Origin: Candidatus Leptovillus affinis
GTDB lineage: Bacteria > Chloroflexota > Anaerolineae > Promineifilales > Promineifilaceae
Direction of reading: 5' to 3'
Assembly: GCA_016705235.1 (NCBI GenBank)
Contig: JADIYP010000007.1
Coordinates: forward strand, 186,001 to 250,000
DNA: 64,000 bases
Part shown: in pieces, positions 33,321-44,074 of the stretch
Layout: each line of letters opens with the position of its first letter
Numbering within the stretch: the stretch's first letter is position 1
Notes under the pieces: generated by a model
The model's input: the letters and a program-made list of their open reading frames with translations, nothing else
Databases searched by the model: none
What the model was told of the DNA's origin: nothing
Made by a program: the position numbers and the translations under genes

Positions 33321-35501
33321 ATGCAGATTTATCGTTGGATCGTATTGGCTGTACTGGCTGGCCTAACCATGGTGCTTTTGGGCACGGCCGTTCTCGCCTA
33401 CCAATCGCCCGCCATCCCCACCCCAGCCCACGATAGCCAACTCAACAAAGGCCCCGCCTGGCAAAAAGAAATCCCGCCGGCCATCGACCTGGCCATCCAA
33501 CAAACAGGCATCGCCGCCGTCACCGCCAGCCAACTCCTCAGCCACAACTTCCGGGTTCCTGAATTTTCCGCCGCCCACCTGCGCCTCAGCCACAACGGCC
33601 GTACCGTCCCTTTCTACATCCAGGGAACCGGCCCCGATACGACGCTCTACTTTTACGCCGAAGCCATCACCAGCACACTCACCGGCCCGGCCGTCTATCG
33701 CCTTAGCCAGGAACCCGGTGAAGAAATGGTCATACACACGGCCGCGCCAGCCCAGGCCGGCCTGCCGGAAGCGTGGCACGTGGCCCGCTGGGAAGCAAAC
33801 GACACCTTCCTCCCCGATGCCCCCGGCGACGATCATTGGCTGGGGCAACTGCTCCTGGCTCCGACGGAATGGCAAATTCCGCTGAGCGATGTCCAGGCCA
33901 ACGGCCGTGCCGCCGAGCTGACCCTGCGCCTCATTTCCAACAACGACGATCCCGCCAACCCGGATCACCACATCCAATTGTGGATGAACGGCCGTTTCCT
34001 CACCGACGTGTTTTGGGATGGCATCCAGCAAAAAACCATCACCCTTCCCCTGGCCGCCGGCGCTTTGCAAAACGGCGAACCCAATGTGCTAACCATCGGC
34101 GTACCCGGCGATACCGGCGCAGCCGGCGAAGCCATCTACCTGGATTGGATCGAGCTGCGCTACAACGGGCCGGTAGAAACGGCCAGCGCGCAGACTCGTT
34201 TTCAAACCGACGCCGACACCTCCACCGTCGCCGTCGACAGCGCCCAAGACAACCTGCTCGTCTTCGACATCACCGACGCCCACCAACCTATCCTGCTCAC
34301 TGATCTGCGTTTTGACGGCCGTCAGACCCATCTGGCCGCCAACCCTCAAGGCGGCGAATATGTCGCCCTCAATCCCCAGCAAGCCATTCAGCCCAGCCTG
34401 CGCGCCGTGCCGCAGTGGCCTCAATCTCTGCTAGCCCAGGGACGAGGCGCAGCCTACGTCGCCATCGTGGCCGACGAACCCGGCTTTATCGACGCCCTGG
34501 CGCCGCTGCTGAGTTATCGCGCCAACCAGGGATTCACGCCAACGGCCGTCTCTCTGACCCAGATTTACGATGAATTCGGTTACGGCCAACAAGACCCGGC
34601 GGCCATTCGCGCCTTCCTGGCTTACGCCGCGCAAAACTGGCAGCCTGCCCCCCAATTTGTCCTCCTGGTGGGCGACGCCACCTATGACATGCAAGCGGCC
34701 AATGATGATACGCGTAATTTGCTGCCCACTTACCTGGAGCGCCAACCCGACAGCAGCGCCTATGCCCACGATGGCTGGTTTGTCACTTTCGCTGCCCACC
34801 ACAGCCCGGCAATGAGCATCGGCCGTTTCCCGGTTAAAACCCTTGCTCAACTCGATACCCTGGTCGCCAAAACCATCGCCTACGAATACGCCCTGGCCGA
34901 TGGGGTCGCCGATCCCTGGCAGCGTCAGGCTCTGCTGATCGCTGATGATGAACCGGCGTTTGACGCCATCTCTGACAGCCTGGAAACCACGCTCGCCGAC
35001 AGCGGCTATCAGATTCACGACCTGCACATGTCTACCAAAGAAAACATCCGCTTCGACATCATCAGCGCCCTGAACAAAGGGGTGGGCATTGTAAACTACA
35101 CCGGTCATGGCGACGCCGTTACCTGGGGCGATGAAGCGGTTTTCCAGGTCCAAGACGCGGCCATGTTGGGTAATGGCAGCCGTTTGCCCATTCTGACGGC
35201 ATTCAACTGCCAGAGCGGCGACTTCAGCGACCCCGGTGAAGATAGTCTGGCGGAAAATTTGCTTTGGTCGGAAAAGGGCGGCATCGTGGCGGCGATTGGT
35301 CCATCGGCCCGCCTTTCTAGCGGGTATTCATTGGATTTGGTGAATGATTTTTACGGCCAGTTCCTCAACGGCCGTGCCCACACCCTCGGCGAAGCGCTGC
35401 TGGCTACCCAAACGGCCGCTGAAGAAGAACAAGGGGAAGAAACGGCCGTCTACACCCTCAACCTCCTCGGCGACCCCGCCCTCAGCCTGCCGAAACCGTA
35501 A
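33321..35501 (+). CDS. secreted gingipain-like cysteine peptidase (C25)
   Basis: A 726-residue exported protein. Residues 1-30 are a signal peptide (WIVLAVLAGLTMVLLGTAVLA). About 60-330 are beta-rich domains of the type that precede gingipain catalytic domains; the C25 domain fills about 375-720, with FVLLVGDATYDM, the catalytic His 596 in NYTGHGDAVTWGDE and the catalytic Cys 630 in AFNCQSGDF. No C-terminal sorting domain is seen. The frame begins at a TTG at 33306; I use ATG 33321. It may process cell-surface proteins or feed on protein. Confidence 0.85.
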   Translation: MQIYRWIVLAVLAGLTMVLLGTAVLAYQSPAIPTPAHDSQLNKGPAWQKEIPPAIDLAIQQTGIAAVTASQLLSHNFRVPEFSAAHLRLSHNGRTVPFYIQGTGPDTTLYFYAEAITSTLTGPAVYRLSQEPGEEMVIHTAAPAQAGLPEAWHVARWEANDTFLPDAPGDDHWLGQLLLAPTEWQIPLSDVQANGRAAELTLRLISNNDDPANPDHHIQLWMNGRFLTDVFWDGIQQKTITLPLAAGALQNGEPNVLTIGVPGDTGAAGEAIYLDWIELRYNGPVETASAQTRFQTDADTSTVAVDSAQDNLLVFDITDAHQPILLTDLRFDGRQTHLAANPQGGEYVALNPQQAIQPSLRAVPQWPQSLLAQGRGAAYVAIVADEPGFIDALAPLLSYRANQGFTPTAVSLTQIYDEFGYGQQDPAAIRAFLAYAAQNWQPAPQFVLLVGDATYDMQAANDDTRNLLPTYLERQPDSSAYAHDGWFVTFAAHHSPAMSIGRFPVKTLAQLDTLVAKTIAYEYALADGVADPWQRQALLIADDEPAFDAISDSLETTLADSGYQIHDLHMSTKENIRFDIISALNKGVGIVNYTGHGDAVTWGDEAVFQVQDAAMLGNGSRLPILTAFNCQSGDFSDPGEDSLAENLLWSEKGGIVAAIGPSARLSSGYSLDLVNDFYGQFLNGRAHTLGEALLATQTAAEEEQGEETAVYTLNLLGDPALSLPKP

Positions 35502-35519
35502 GAGAGAGACTGGAAACTG

Positions 35520-35606
<87 letters not shown>

Positions 35607-35828
35607 TCTCCAATCCATCTTGACATCTACCCCAATTTCGGTTAATTTATGACTTGCTTTGGCACGATTTCACAGAAAGGAAGTCCCTACCAGGTAGATT
35701 CATGATTCGCTGAGTTCCCTCCATACCCGTACTCCCCCTTGTTTTAACTGGCGGCTGCGCACGCAGCCATAGGCGAAACGCACCCCGCAAAAATTAGCGG
35801 TCGGCGCTTCGCACCGGGAGGCGAACTC

Positions 35829-37499
35829 ATGCTTACTGCCCACCAACTTAACTTAGCCTTCGGGCTGCAACCACTTCTCAACGACATATCTTTTTCCATC
35901 AACGCCGGCGAGCGCATCGGGCTGATTGGCCCCAATGGCTGCGGCAAAACCACCCTGCTGCGTATCCTCACGGGCGAACAGCGGCCGGACAGCGGCCATA
36001 TCAGCCTGACGCCGGCCGATTTGCGCGTGGGCTATCTGGCGCAAGGGCTGGAGATTGAACCCGGCCAAACGGTGGGAGATTTGCTGCATACGGCCGTTGG
36101 CGACCCCGCCATCCTGGAAACCCAACTGGCCCAACTCGCCCAGGCGCTTGTGGTCCAACCCAACCGCGCCGACCTCCAGCAGGCCTACGACCGCACCCTT
36201 AACCGGCTGACCACCAGCGACATCGCCCGCGCCCAGGCCATCCTGGCCGCCTTCGACCTGGACCACGTGCCGCCGGATGAACCGGCCGCCCGCCTTAGCG
36301 GCGGGCAAAAGACCCGGCTGGCTCTGGCCCTGGTGCTGCTTTCCGATCCCGAACTGCTGCTGCTGGACGAACCGACCAACCACCTGGACATCGGCATGTT
36401 GGAATGGCTGGAAGCCTGGCTGGCCGATTTTCCCGGCGCAGCGCTCATCGTCTCGCATGACCGCACGTTTTTAGACCGCACCATTAACCGGATTTTGGAC
36501 CTGGACCCCAAAACGCAAACCCTGCGCGAATACCCGGGCAACTACAGCGACTACCTGGAGCAGGCGCTCAACGAGCAAGAAAAGCAGTGGGCGGCCTACA
36601 AAGACCAGACAGCCGAAACGCGCCGTCTGAGACAAGACGCCGCCCGCGCCAAAGCGCAGGCCGCCTACACCGAACGGCAGGCCAGCTCCATTCGCATCGG
36701 CGGTGGCGTGATGAAGCAAAAAGGGTACAAGGATTACCAGCAAGGCATCGCCAAGAAGGTGGCGCGTAAGGCCAAAGCCCGCGAGACAAAACTGGAACGC
36801 TACCTGGAAGCGGACGAGCGGGTGGATAGGCCGACGCGAAGCTGGCAGATGAAGCTGACCTTTGACCCGGCCCACCTGGGGCGCGATGTGCTGACGCTGG
36901 AAGATGTGGCGGTGGGGTATAACGGCCGTTCCCCCCTCCTCCTCCACATCAACCGCCACATCCGCGCCGGCGCACGCATCGTCCTGACTGGCGCAAACGG
37001 CAGCGGCAAAACCACCTTGCTGCGCACCATCGCCGGGCAGATTCCGGCTAAAGCGGGGCAGGTGCGCCTGGGCAGCAGCGTGCAGTTAGGTTACATGAGC
37101 CAGGAACAGGAACTGCTGGACCCCGCCAGCACGCCGCTGGATACCATCCTCGCCGCAGCCGAGATGAACCAGACGGAGGCGCGCAACTTCCTGCACCACT
37201 TCCTCTTCAGCGGCAACGACCCGCTGCGACCCATCGCCCAACTCAGCTTCGGCGAACGGTCGCGGCTGGCGCTGGCCTGCCTGGTAGCCCAGGGCTGCAA
37301 CTTCCTGCTGCTGGACGAGCCGATCAATCACCTGGACATCCCGTCGCGCACCAACTTTGAGGCGGCGCTGGTCCAGTTCCAGGGGACTGTGCTGGCCGTT
37401 GTCCATGACCGCTACTTCATCGAACGCTTCGCCAGCGAGGTGTGGGTAGTGGCCAATGGAACCATTGTGGACAGCCAGATGAGCGTGATACACGGATGA
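35829..37499 (+). CDS. ABC-F family ATPase, copy 1
   Basis: A 556-residue soluble protein with two ABC domains and no membrane segment: an ABC-F protein, a group that binds the ribosomal E site to modulate translation or protect against antibiotics. Walker A motifs are GPNGCGKTT (about 36) and GANGSGKTT (about 388); signature motifs are RLSGGQKTRLALAL and LSFGERSRLALA; a charged linker (about 240-330) joins the domains. The stop lies inside the following hairpin repeat. Whether it gives resistance or is housekeeping cannot be told. Confidence 0.9.
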   Translation: MLTAHQLNLAFGLQPLLNDISFSINAGERIGLIGPNGCGKTTLLRILTGEQRPDSGHISLTPADLRVGYLAQGLEIEPGQTVGDLLHTAVGDPAILETQLAQLAQALVVQPNRADLQQAYDRTLNRLTTSDIARAQAILAAFDLDHVPPDEPAARLSGGQKTRLALALVLLSDPELLLLDEPTNHLDIGMLEWLEAWLADFPGAALIVSHDRTFLDRTINRILDLDPKTQTLREYPGNYSDYLEQALNEQEKQWAAYKDQTAETRRLRQDAARAKAQAAYTERQASSIRIGGGVMKQKGYKDYQQGIAKKVARKAKARETKLERYLEADERVDRPTRSWQMKLTFDPAHLGRDVLTLEDVAVGYNGRSPLLLHINRHIRAGARIVLTGANGSGKTTLLRTIAGQIPAKAGQVRLGSSVQLGYMSQEQELLDPASTPLDTILAAAEMNQTEARNFLHHFLFSGNDPLRPIAQLSFGERSRLALACLVAQGCNFLLLDEPINHLDIPSRTNFEAALVQFQGTVLAVVHDRYFIERFASEVWVVANGTIVDSQMSVIHG

Positions 37500-37561
37500 C
37501 ATGGATTTGACGGATGGTCACGGATTTTTTATTTTCCATGAAAATCCGTCACATCCGTGTC
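37490..37561. repeat. ACGGATKTGAC-type hairpin repeat
   Basis: Left arm ACACGGATGACATGGA and ACGGATGGTCACGGATTT words face AAAATCCGTCACATCCGTGT. It supplies the last codons and stop of the first ABC-F gene and ends 18 bases before the second. A related element is at 54193-54275. Confidence 0.8.
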
Positions 37562-37578
37562 CCAGCGAGAGATAATTT

Positions 37579-39201
<1,623 letters not shown>

Positions 39202-39248
39202 CGGCCGTCTTCAATATCTCAGCAAAGAAGACCCAACCTCCAGAAGCA

Positions 39249-39677
39249 TCAAACCGACTGCTTGGCCTCGGCCAAAACAGCTTCAGCGCGGCTTTCGGGA
39301 ATATCTAAAATAACAGCCAGTTGATCGGCAGTGAGGGCCGCCAATTCAGCGATAGTGTGGACACCTGTGGCTTGCAGCCGGGCGGCAAACACCGGGCCAA
39401 TGCCTTTGACGCGTTCCAGGTCATTGGGGGCAGCGGCCATTTTCACATGAACCGTCCCATTCCGCTCCAGCGTGATATATTGCGCTGGCAGGTCACGTTC
39501 TTTAATCATGGCCTGGGCCTGGCGCAGTCGCGCTTCCGTCCCCCCCATGCGATCCAACAAATCCAGCGCGCCTTCCTCCGCAGCCGTACTTTTATACCAA
39601 TACCAGACAATCACCGTCACCAGCAAACTTAATGTCAAGCCCAATAAAAAAATCTTCGGTTTCTTCACTCTTTTCAC
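39249..39677 (-). CDS. membrane-anchored helix-hairpin-helix protein
   Basis: A 142-residue protein with one N-terminal membrane segment (about 9-28) and a C-terminal helix-hairpin-helix pair (NDLERVKGIGPVFAARL, then a second weaker hairpin IPESRAEAVLAEA). Such domains bind DNA or mediate assembly. It starts with GTG preceded by GGAGG and lies one base after the preceding gene, so it is the last gene of the USP operon. Role unknown. Confidence 0.75.
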   Translation of the reverse strand: MKRVKKPKIFLLGLTLSLLVTVIVWYWYKSTAAEEGALDLLDRMGGTEARLRQAQAMIKERDLPAQYITLERNGTVHVKMAAAPNDLERVKGIGPVFAARLQATGVHTIAELAALTADQLAVILDIPESRAEAVLAEAKQSV

Positions 39678-39678
39678 C

Positions 39679-40074
39679 TTATGCCTCCACCTGACTTAAA
39701 ATGTATTGGTTTAAAGCTTCTCTGGCGGCCGGCAAATGCTGCATGGCGCGCCAATCGCCGCTGATCGCCTGCGGGGTTTGAATGGCTAGCAGCAGTGCAA
39801 AGGGATCGGTTTGCGTGGCAGCGCCGGCGGCTTTCGTTTGCTGCCAAAACGGCCGTAACACCTCCCGCCAGGCATCATATTCGCGCCGCAGCCACGGCCA
39901 CACCCGTCGAAACTCTGGTTCGGCTTCGGCAAGCGTCATTTTTTTTCGATAAACGCCCACCATCAGTTGCTCCAAGCCATCCCAATAAGCCACAAACTCA
40001 TCCAAATCCGGGTTGCGATGCCCCTGTCGTAAAAAGAAAGTAAATGGATTGGTCACACGATTCCCTGAACTCAC
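39679..40074 (-). CDS. hypothetical protein in USP operon
   Basis: A 131-residue protein rich in Trp, Phe and Tyr that I do not recognise. It has no signal peptide or membrane segment. It starts with GTG four bases after the upstream USP gene and ends one base before the next gene, so it is translated in the same operon. An alternative GTG lies six codons in. Confidence 0.65.
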   Translation of the reverse strand: MSSGNRVTNPFTFFLRQGHRNPDLDEFVAYWDGLEQLMVGVYRKKMTLAEAEPEFRRVWPWLRREYDAWREVLRPFWQQTKAAGAATQTDPFALLLAIQTPQAISGDWRAMQHLPAAREALNQYILSQVEA

Positions 40075-40078
40075 CGCC

Positions 40079-41845
40079 TCATCGGCTGATTAAAATGGGC
40101 TGGGGAAAAACCCGCAGCATCCGATCCACCAAGCTGCCCAACATGATACGCCAAAATGGCTGGCGGCCAAAACCACCCATAATCAATAAATTAGACTGGT
40201 GAGTGGCGGCCGCTGCCAGAACCACATCGCCCACGTCATCGCCGTGTTTCACCACGAATTCCGCTTCCACGCCGTGGTCGGCCAGATAGTGGCGGGCATA
40301 ATCGGCCGTTTCTGCGGTGACGCGCCCATTGACAACCACCACCACCACCAACGAGAACCCATATCGCGCGGCGCGATAGGTAGCAATAAACAGCGCTTCA
40401 TTGGCTTTGGGGCTGCCGTCATAGGCCAATAACATGCGATCCATCTGACTGTTAGCGTCTACCGGGACAGCCAAAATGGGACGCGAACAGCTTTGCAGCA
40501 GCGGTGTCAGGCCAGACCGCAGCCGCTCGGTCAGGTTGAGACCAGGCGGATGGCGCAGGCTGAAAACGACCAGATCGGCCCAGACAGAGCGGCGCAGCAG
40601 GGCTTGCGCGACGCTGCCCCAGTCGACGGCAAATTCGCAGCGCACGCCGGCCGCCTGACAACGGCCGTAAAACTCAGCCTCGACTTGTTTGATGTGCGCC
40701 GCCTGCTGAACCTGCTCTTCAGCAGTCAGGTCGTCTTCTGGGCAGGCGACAAACAGGCCAAACAAACGGCCGTTGGCCCGACCGGCCAGCGTTAAGGCGT
40801 GGTCCAATGCCTGCTGCTGCTCGTCGTTGCCACCCACAGCCACCAGGATGTCATTAAAAATCGCGCTGGGAACCAGAGGTTCCAGCCGCTCTTCACGCCA
40901 CAGGCCCGGCTGCGGTCCCGGCTCTAATTTCTCGGGAGTCATGGCGTCGATCAGGCGGCCGGCCACACGGCTGAGGACATTTTCCGCGCGTTCACTTTTG
41001 GTTTCGGCTAGATTGGTAACGGCCGTTTGCGCATCCATATCCCAGCCCAACTCTTCACCCAGCTCACGCCGATAATCCGCCAACAAGGCATACAAATCCG
41101 CTTCCGTGCGCCCCGGAAACTCGTTAAACAAGCCCCGTTCATACAACAAAGCCACCACCGGCATATACACTTCATCATACCAATGGCCGACGGCCTCCTC
41201 ATAAGACACATCGCGCTGAAAATCCAGGCCCATAAAATATTGATGGCTGCGAATATGCTCCAGCAGCATACTGTAAAAACCGGGCCAGGTCATTTTCAGG
41301 TCTGCGCCAGGGCGTATCTCGTCCAGATTGGTTTTTTCCAGAAAAATTGCATACCGTTCTTTTAAGATGATCTCTTCCGGGTCGTCGTCAGCATGAAGGG
41401 GAACGCGGGTACGCACTTCCGTCACGTATGCGTCGATGGTTTGGTTGCCCAACTGGCGGGCCACCGAAACCCGATGATTGCCATCGCGCACAAAATAGGC
41501 GTTGCCCACTCTGTACACGGCAATCGGCGGCACGCCGGTTGGCGACAAAAAGGCAGCTTTTACTCTGGCCCACCGCTCCTTATCGCTGTCTTTGATGGGC
41601 AAAAAATCGCGGGTATAGTCGCCGGATCGGCCTACGCTGCCCACAATCGCGTCTAAGGGAATTTCCTGAATGCCCTGCTCGGCCTGGCCGGTCATTTTTA
41701 ATTTTTTACGCACTTCATCATACGACAGAAGCTCAGCCGATTCGCTGCGCAAACGCGCCAAAACTTGCTGCATCACCGCCTGTCGTCGGGCCAGCCGAAA
41801 GTCTTCGACAGCCTGATGAAAATCTCGCAGGTTTGATTCTTCCAT
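40079..41845 (-). CDS. ParB-like domain fused to two universal stress domains, copy 2
   Basis: A 588-residue cytoplasmic protein. Residues about 45-145 carry a ParB/Srx-like domain (PPIAVYRVGNAYFVRDGNHR then VSVARQLG); a helical middle follows; residues about 310-435 and 445-588 are two universal stress protein domains. The last has the ATP motif G-2x-G-9x-GS in MGGFGRQPFWRIMLGS, so it can probably bind ATP. I chose ATG 41845, which has AAGGA upstream and aligns with the paralogue, not the longer frame. The role of the fusion is unknown. Confidence 0.85.
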   Translation of the reverse strand: MEESNLRDFHQAVEDFRLARRQAVMQQVLARLRSESAELLSYDEVRKKLKMTGQAEQGIQEIPLDAIVGSVGRSGDYTRDFLPIKDSDKERWARVKAAFLSPTGVPPIAVYRVGNAYFVRDGNHRVSVARQLGNQTIDAYVTEVRTRVPLHADDDPEEIILKERYAIFLEKTNLDEIRPGADLKMTWPGFYSMLLEHIRSHQYFMGLDFQRDVSYEEAVGHWYDEVYMPVVALLYERGLFNEFPGRTEADLYALLADYRRELGEELGWDMDAQTAVTNLAETKSERAENVLSRVAGRLIDAMTPEKLEPGPQPGLWREERLEPLVPSAIFNDILVAVGGNDEQQQALDHALTLAGRANGRLFGLFVACPEDDLTAEEQVQQAAHIKQVEAEFYGRCQAAGVRCEFAVDWGSVAQALLRRSVWADLVVFSLRHPPGLNLTERLRSGLTPLLQSCSRPILAVPVDANSQMDRMLLAYDGSPKANEALFIATYRAARYGFSLVVVVVVNGRVTAETADYARHYLADHGVEAEFVVKHGDDVGDVVLAAAATHQSNLLIMGGFGRQPFWRIMLGSLVDRMLRVFPQPILISR

Positions 41846-41898
41846 AGGTTCCTTCGATATACTCACTGCTTTGGTTTGTACTCTCGTAAAATGCGAGG

Positions 41899-41957
41899 GA
41901 CCCTAAGGGTTTAAGGTCCAACTATTCTGGCTTCTCAAGAGCAAACCCTTAGGGTCT
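41899..41957. repeat. GACCCTAAGGGTTTAAG / GCAAACCCTTAGGGTC hairpin repeat
   Basis: Best-preserved single copy of the family at 3996 and 32169. It separates the two USP fusion genes. Confidence 0.85.
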
Positions 41958-41965
41958 TACGGCCG

Positions 41966-43708
41966 TTAACGGCAAATGAGCATCGGATAGCGAAATTCGT
42001 GCAGCATCTGGTCCACGGTGCTGCCCAGCACCATGTGCTGGACAGGGCGAAAGCCAAAGCCGCCCATGATGAGCAGATCATTGTTGTAGGTAACGGCCGT
42101 TTCCAACACCGCCTCGGCAATAGGTTTTTCGCGCAGCACATACTCGGCGCGCACGTCATAGTCAGCCAGGTATTTTTGCGCCGCTTGCAGCGCATCCGCC
42201 GAGGTGAACTGCGTTTGCACCGTCAGCACAGTCAGCGCCGTGCGCCAGCGCAGCGCCAGATAGGCAGCCACAAACAAAGCCTCGCTCGCCTTCGGGCTGC
42301 CATCATACGCCACCAGCGCCCGCTTCATGCCCGACCCGCGCCCGCCCGGCACAACCAATAACGGCCGTGGGCTGCGTTGAATCAGCAGCGTAAACCCGGA
42401 CCCCAGGCGCGCCAGCGGCCTGTTTACCGGCGGATTCATCAGGTTCACCACCACCAAATCCGCATACGCCGCCCGTTCGATGATGGTGCGGCTGATGTTG
42501 CCCGAAGTCACGACCATTTCGCCGCGCACACCGGTGTTTTCACAGCGCCCATCAAACACCATTTTTACATTGCTGGCCGCAGCGCTTTCGATTTCATCCT
42601 CGCCATCAACAACATGAAGACCCAGCAATCTTCCTTTTTCGCGCCGCGCCACATCCAAAGCCTGGTCCAGCATGTGCCAATCTTCGCTGCCGCCGCGCAT
42701 AGGCACCAAAATTCGGGCAAACAGTCGTTTGCTGCCGCGCATAGACATCCATTCGCGCCGCCATTGGCCTGGCTCCGGGCCGTCCTCAAAACCTTCCGGC
42801 CGCAAAACATCCAGCAGACGCTCGCCGATGCCGATGGCCTGCTTGGTGGCCGCCGGGGAATGAAGGTTGGCAAGGTCGGAAACGGCCGTTTCCAAATCAA
42901 CATCCCAGCCCAACGCCTCTTCCAACTCCTCGCGCCGTTCCGACAGCAAAATGTACATATCCGCTTCGGTGCGCTCCGGAAAATTGTGCAGCACGCCCTG
43001 CTCGCGGATCAGGCGAATGATGGGCATATAGATCGTTTCGTACCAATCGGCGACCGCCTCGTGATAGGTGACAGGTTCGCCCCGCTCGCCTATCAGATGT
43101 TCGCGCTGATGGTCGATTTGGGCCAGCAGCGCCCGATAGTTGCCGGCAAAGGTCATCGATAAATCAACATCGGTAAACAGTTTGTCCAAATTGGTGTACT
43201 CTAAAAATTCCAGATACCGCGATTTGCAAATGATTTCGGTCGCGTCGGCGCGATTCGACAACGGCACGCGGGAATTCACTTCCATCACCCGCGCCGAGAT
43301 GGTTTTGCCGCCCAACTGGCGGGCCACGGAAACCCGGTGATTGCCATCGATGACAAAATAAGCGTCGCCCACTTTGTACACGTCGATGGGGGGCATGCCG
43401 GTCATATCGTTAACGGCCGTTTTCACCCGCACCCACCGCTCCGCATCCTGATCCGACCGGGGCATAAAACTACGCGTAAAATCCTGATACCGCCCCACGC
43501 TGCCCACAATGGCATCCAGCGGAATCTCCTGCACGCCCAATTCCTCGCCACCAGATATTTTTAACTTCGTACTCACATCGTTATACGCCAACAAGTCCGT
43601 CGGCTTGCCTGTCATGCGCGCCAAAAGCTGCTGCAAAGAAGCCTCGCGCCGCGCACGGCGAAAATCACGCACAGCCATCTCATGCCGCAAATCACCCAAT
43701 TGAGTCAT
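41966..43708 (-). CDS. ParB-like domain fused to two universal stress domains, copy 1
   Basis: A 580-residue paralogue of the downstream gene with the same order: ParB-like segment (MPPIDVYKVGDAYFVIDGNH, RVSVARQLG), middle region (WYETIYMPIIRLIREQGVL), and two USP domains; the last carries the ATP motif in MGGFGFRPVQHMVLGS. The two genes are a tandem duplication and head a four-gene operon. I infer a stress-response role from the USP domains only. Confidence 0.85.
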   Translation of the reverse strand: MTQLGDLRHEMAVRDFRRARREASLQQLLARMTGKPTDLLAYNDVSTKLKISGGEELGVQEIPLDAIVGSVGRYQDFTRSFMPRSDQDAERWVRVKTAVNDMTGMPPIDVYKVGDAYFVIDGNHRVSVARQLGGKTISARVMEVNSRVPLSNRADATEIICKSRYLEFLEYTNLDKLFTDVDLSMTFAGNYRALLAQIDHQREHLIGERGEPVTYHEAVADWYETIYMPIIRLIREQGVLHNFPERTEADMYILLSERREELEEALGWDVDLETAVSDLANLHSPAATKQAIGIGERLLDVLRPEGFEDGPEPGQWRREWMSMRGSKRLFARILVPMRGGSEDWHMLDQALDVARREKGRLLGLHVVDGEDEIESAAASNVKMVFDGRCENTGVRGEMVVTSGNISRTIIERAAYADLVVVNLMNPPVNRPLARLGSGFTLLIQRSPRPLLVVPGGRGSGMKRALVAYDGSPKASEALFVAAYLALRWRTALTVLTVQTQFTSADALQAAQKYLADYDVRAEYVLREKPIAEAVLETAVTYNNDLLIMGGFGFRPVQHMVLGSTVDQMLHEFRYPMLICR

Positions 43709-43781
43709 ATCTGCAATCTCACAACATCTCTGCCAAATTATTCCATACGTCTGTTACCCTCCAGATTATACACTGCCTGTG

Positions 43782-43810
43782 TTGACCATTCACTAAGCGT
43801 ATGTTACACT
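43782..43810 (+). promoter_or_regulatory. promoter of the his operon
   Basis: TTGACC (43782-43787), a 17-base spacer and TACACT (43805-43810). The expected start near 43817 is only about four bases before the leader ATG, so the leader peptide would be almost leaderless, in line with its lack of an SD. Confidence 0.65.
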
Positions 43811-43820
43811 CCGCGCCGTC

Positions 43821-43916
43821 ATGAATAAATTGGCAAACTTAACCCACGTAACCGCATCTGCATTTGGTCATCACGCCCACCATCATCGGCAACGGCAGTT
43901 TTTTACCCTGGGTTAA
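43821..43916 (+). CDS. hisL: his operon leader peptide
   Basis: A 31-codon reading frame whose translation contains a His-rich run: H9, then H17, H18, A19, H20, H21, H22 (FGHHAHHHRQRQFF). In enterobacteria such a peptide couples the level of charged His-tRNA to transcription: ribosomes stall on the His codons when His is short and prevent the terminator from folding. Here a promoter lies directly upstream, a terminator at 43955 directly downstream, and hisG at 44075. The alternative anti-terminator pairing is not obvious by eye. Confidence 0.85.
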   Translation: MNKLANLTHVTASAFGHHAHHHRQRQFFTLG

Positions 43917-43919
43917 GTC

Positions 43920-43935
43920 AGCGCAAATACGCGCT
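43920..43935 (+). promoter_or_regulatory. small hairpin between leader peptide and terminator
   Basis: AGCGC-AAATAC-GCGCT, a 5-bp stem four bases after the leader stop. It could be part of the pause or anti-terminator structure. Confidence 0.35.
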
Positions 43936-43954
43936 ATCAGGTAGGTCACACAGC

Positions 43955-43990
43955 ACCCTCCTCGGAACCCCGGGGAGGGTTTTTTTGTTT
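43955..43990 (+). terminator. his attenuator terminator
   Basis: An 11-bp stem ACCCTCCTCGG / CCGGGGAGGGT (one G-T pair), loop AACC, then six T and GTTT. It lies between the leader peptide and hisG on the + strand. Confidence 0.88.
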
Positions 43991-43992
43991 AG

Positions 43993-44063
43993 TCTTGTAG
44001 TCGAGTAGTCGAGTAGTCAAGACTACCAGACTACCAGACTACCAGACTACCAGACTACCAGAC
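43993..44063. repeat. octamer (GAGTAGTC)n / (GACTACCA)n hairpin
   Basis: Three GTAGTCGA-type words face five GACTACCA words, forming a long hairpin between the attenuator and the hisG SD. The same word recurs before hisE at 53873-53890. Confidence 0.85.
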
Positions 44064-44074
44064 AAGGAGATCCC

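Noticed and set aside
43821..43916. Treating the His-rich frame as chance
   Set aside because: Six His in 31 codons, at exactly this place before hisG and followed by a terminator, is very unlikely by chance, so I kept it as a leader peptide.
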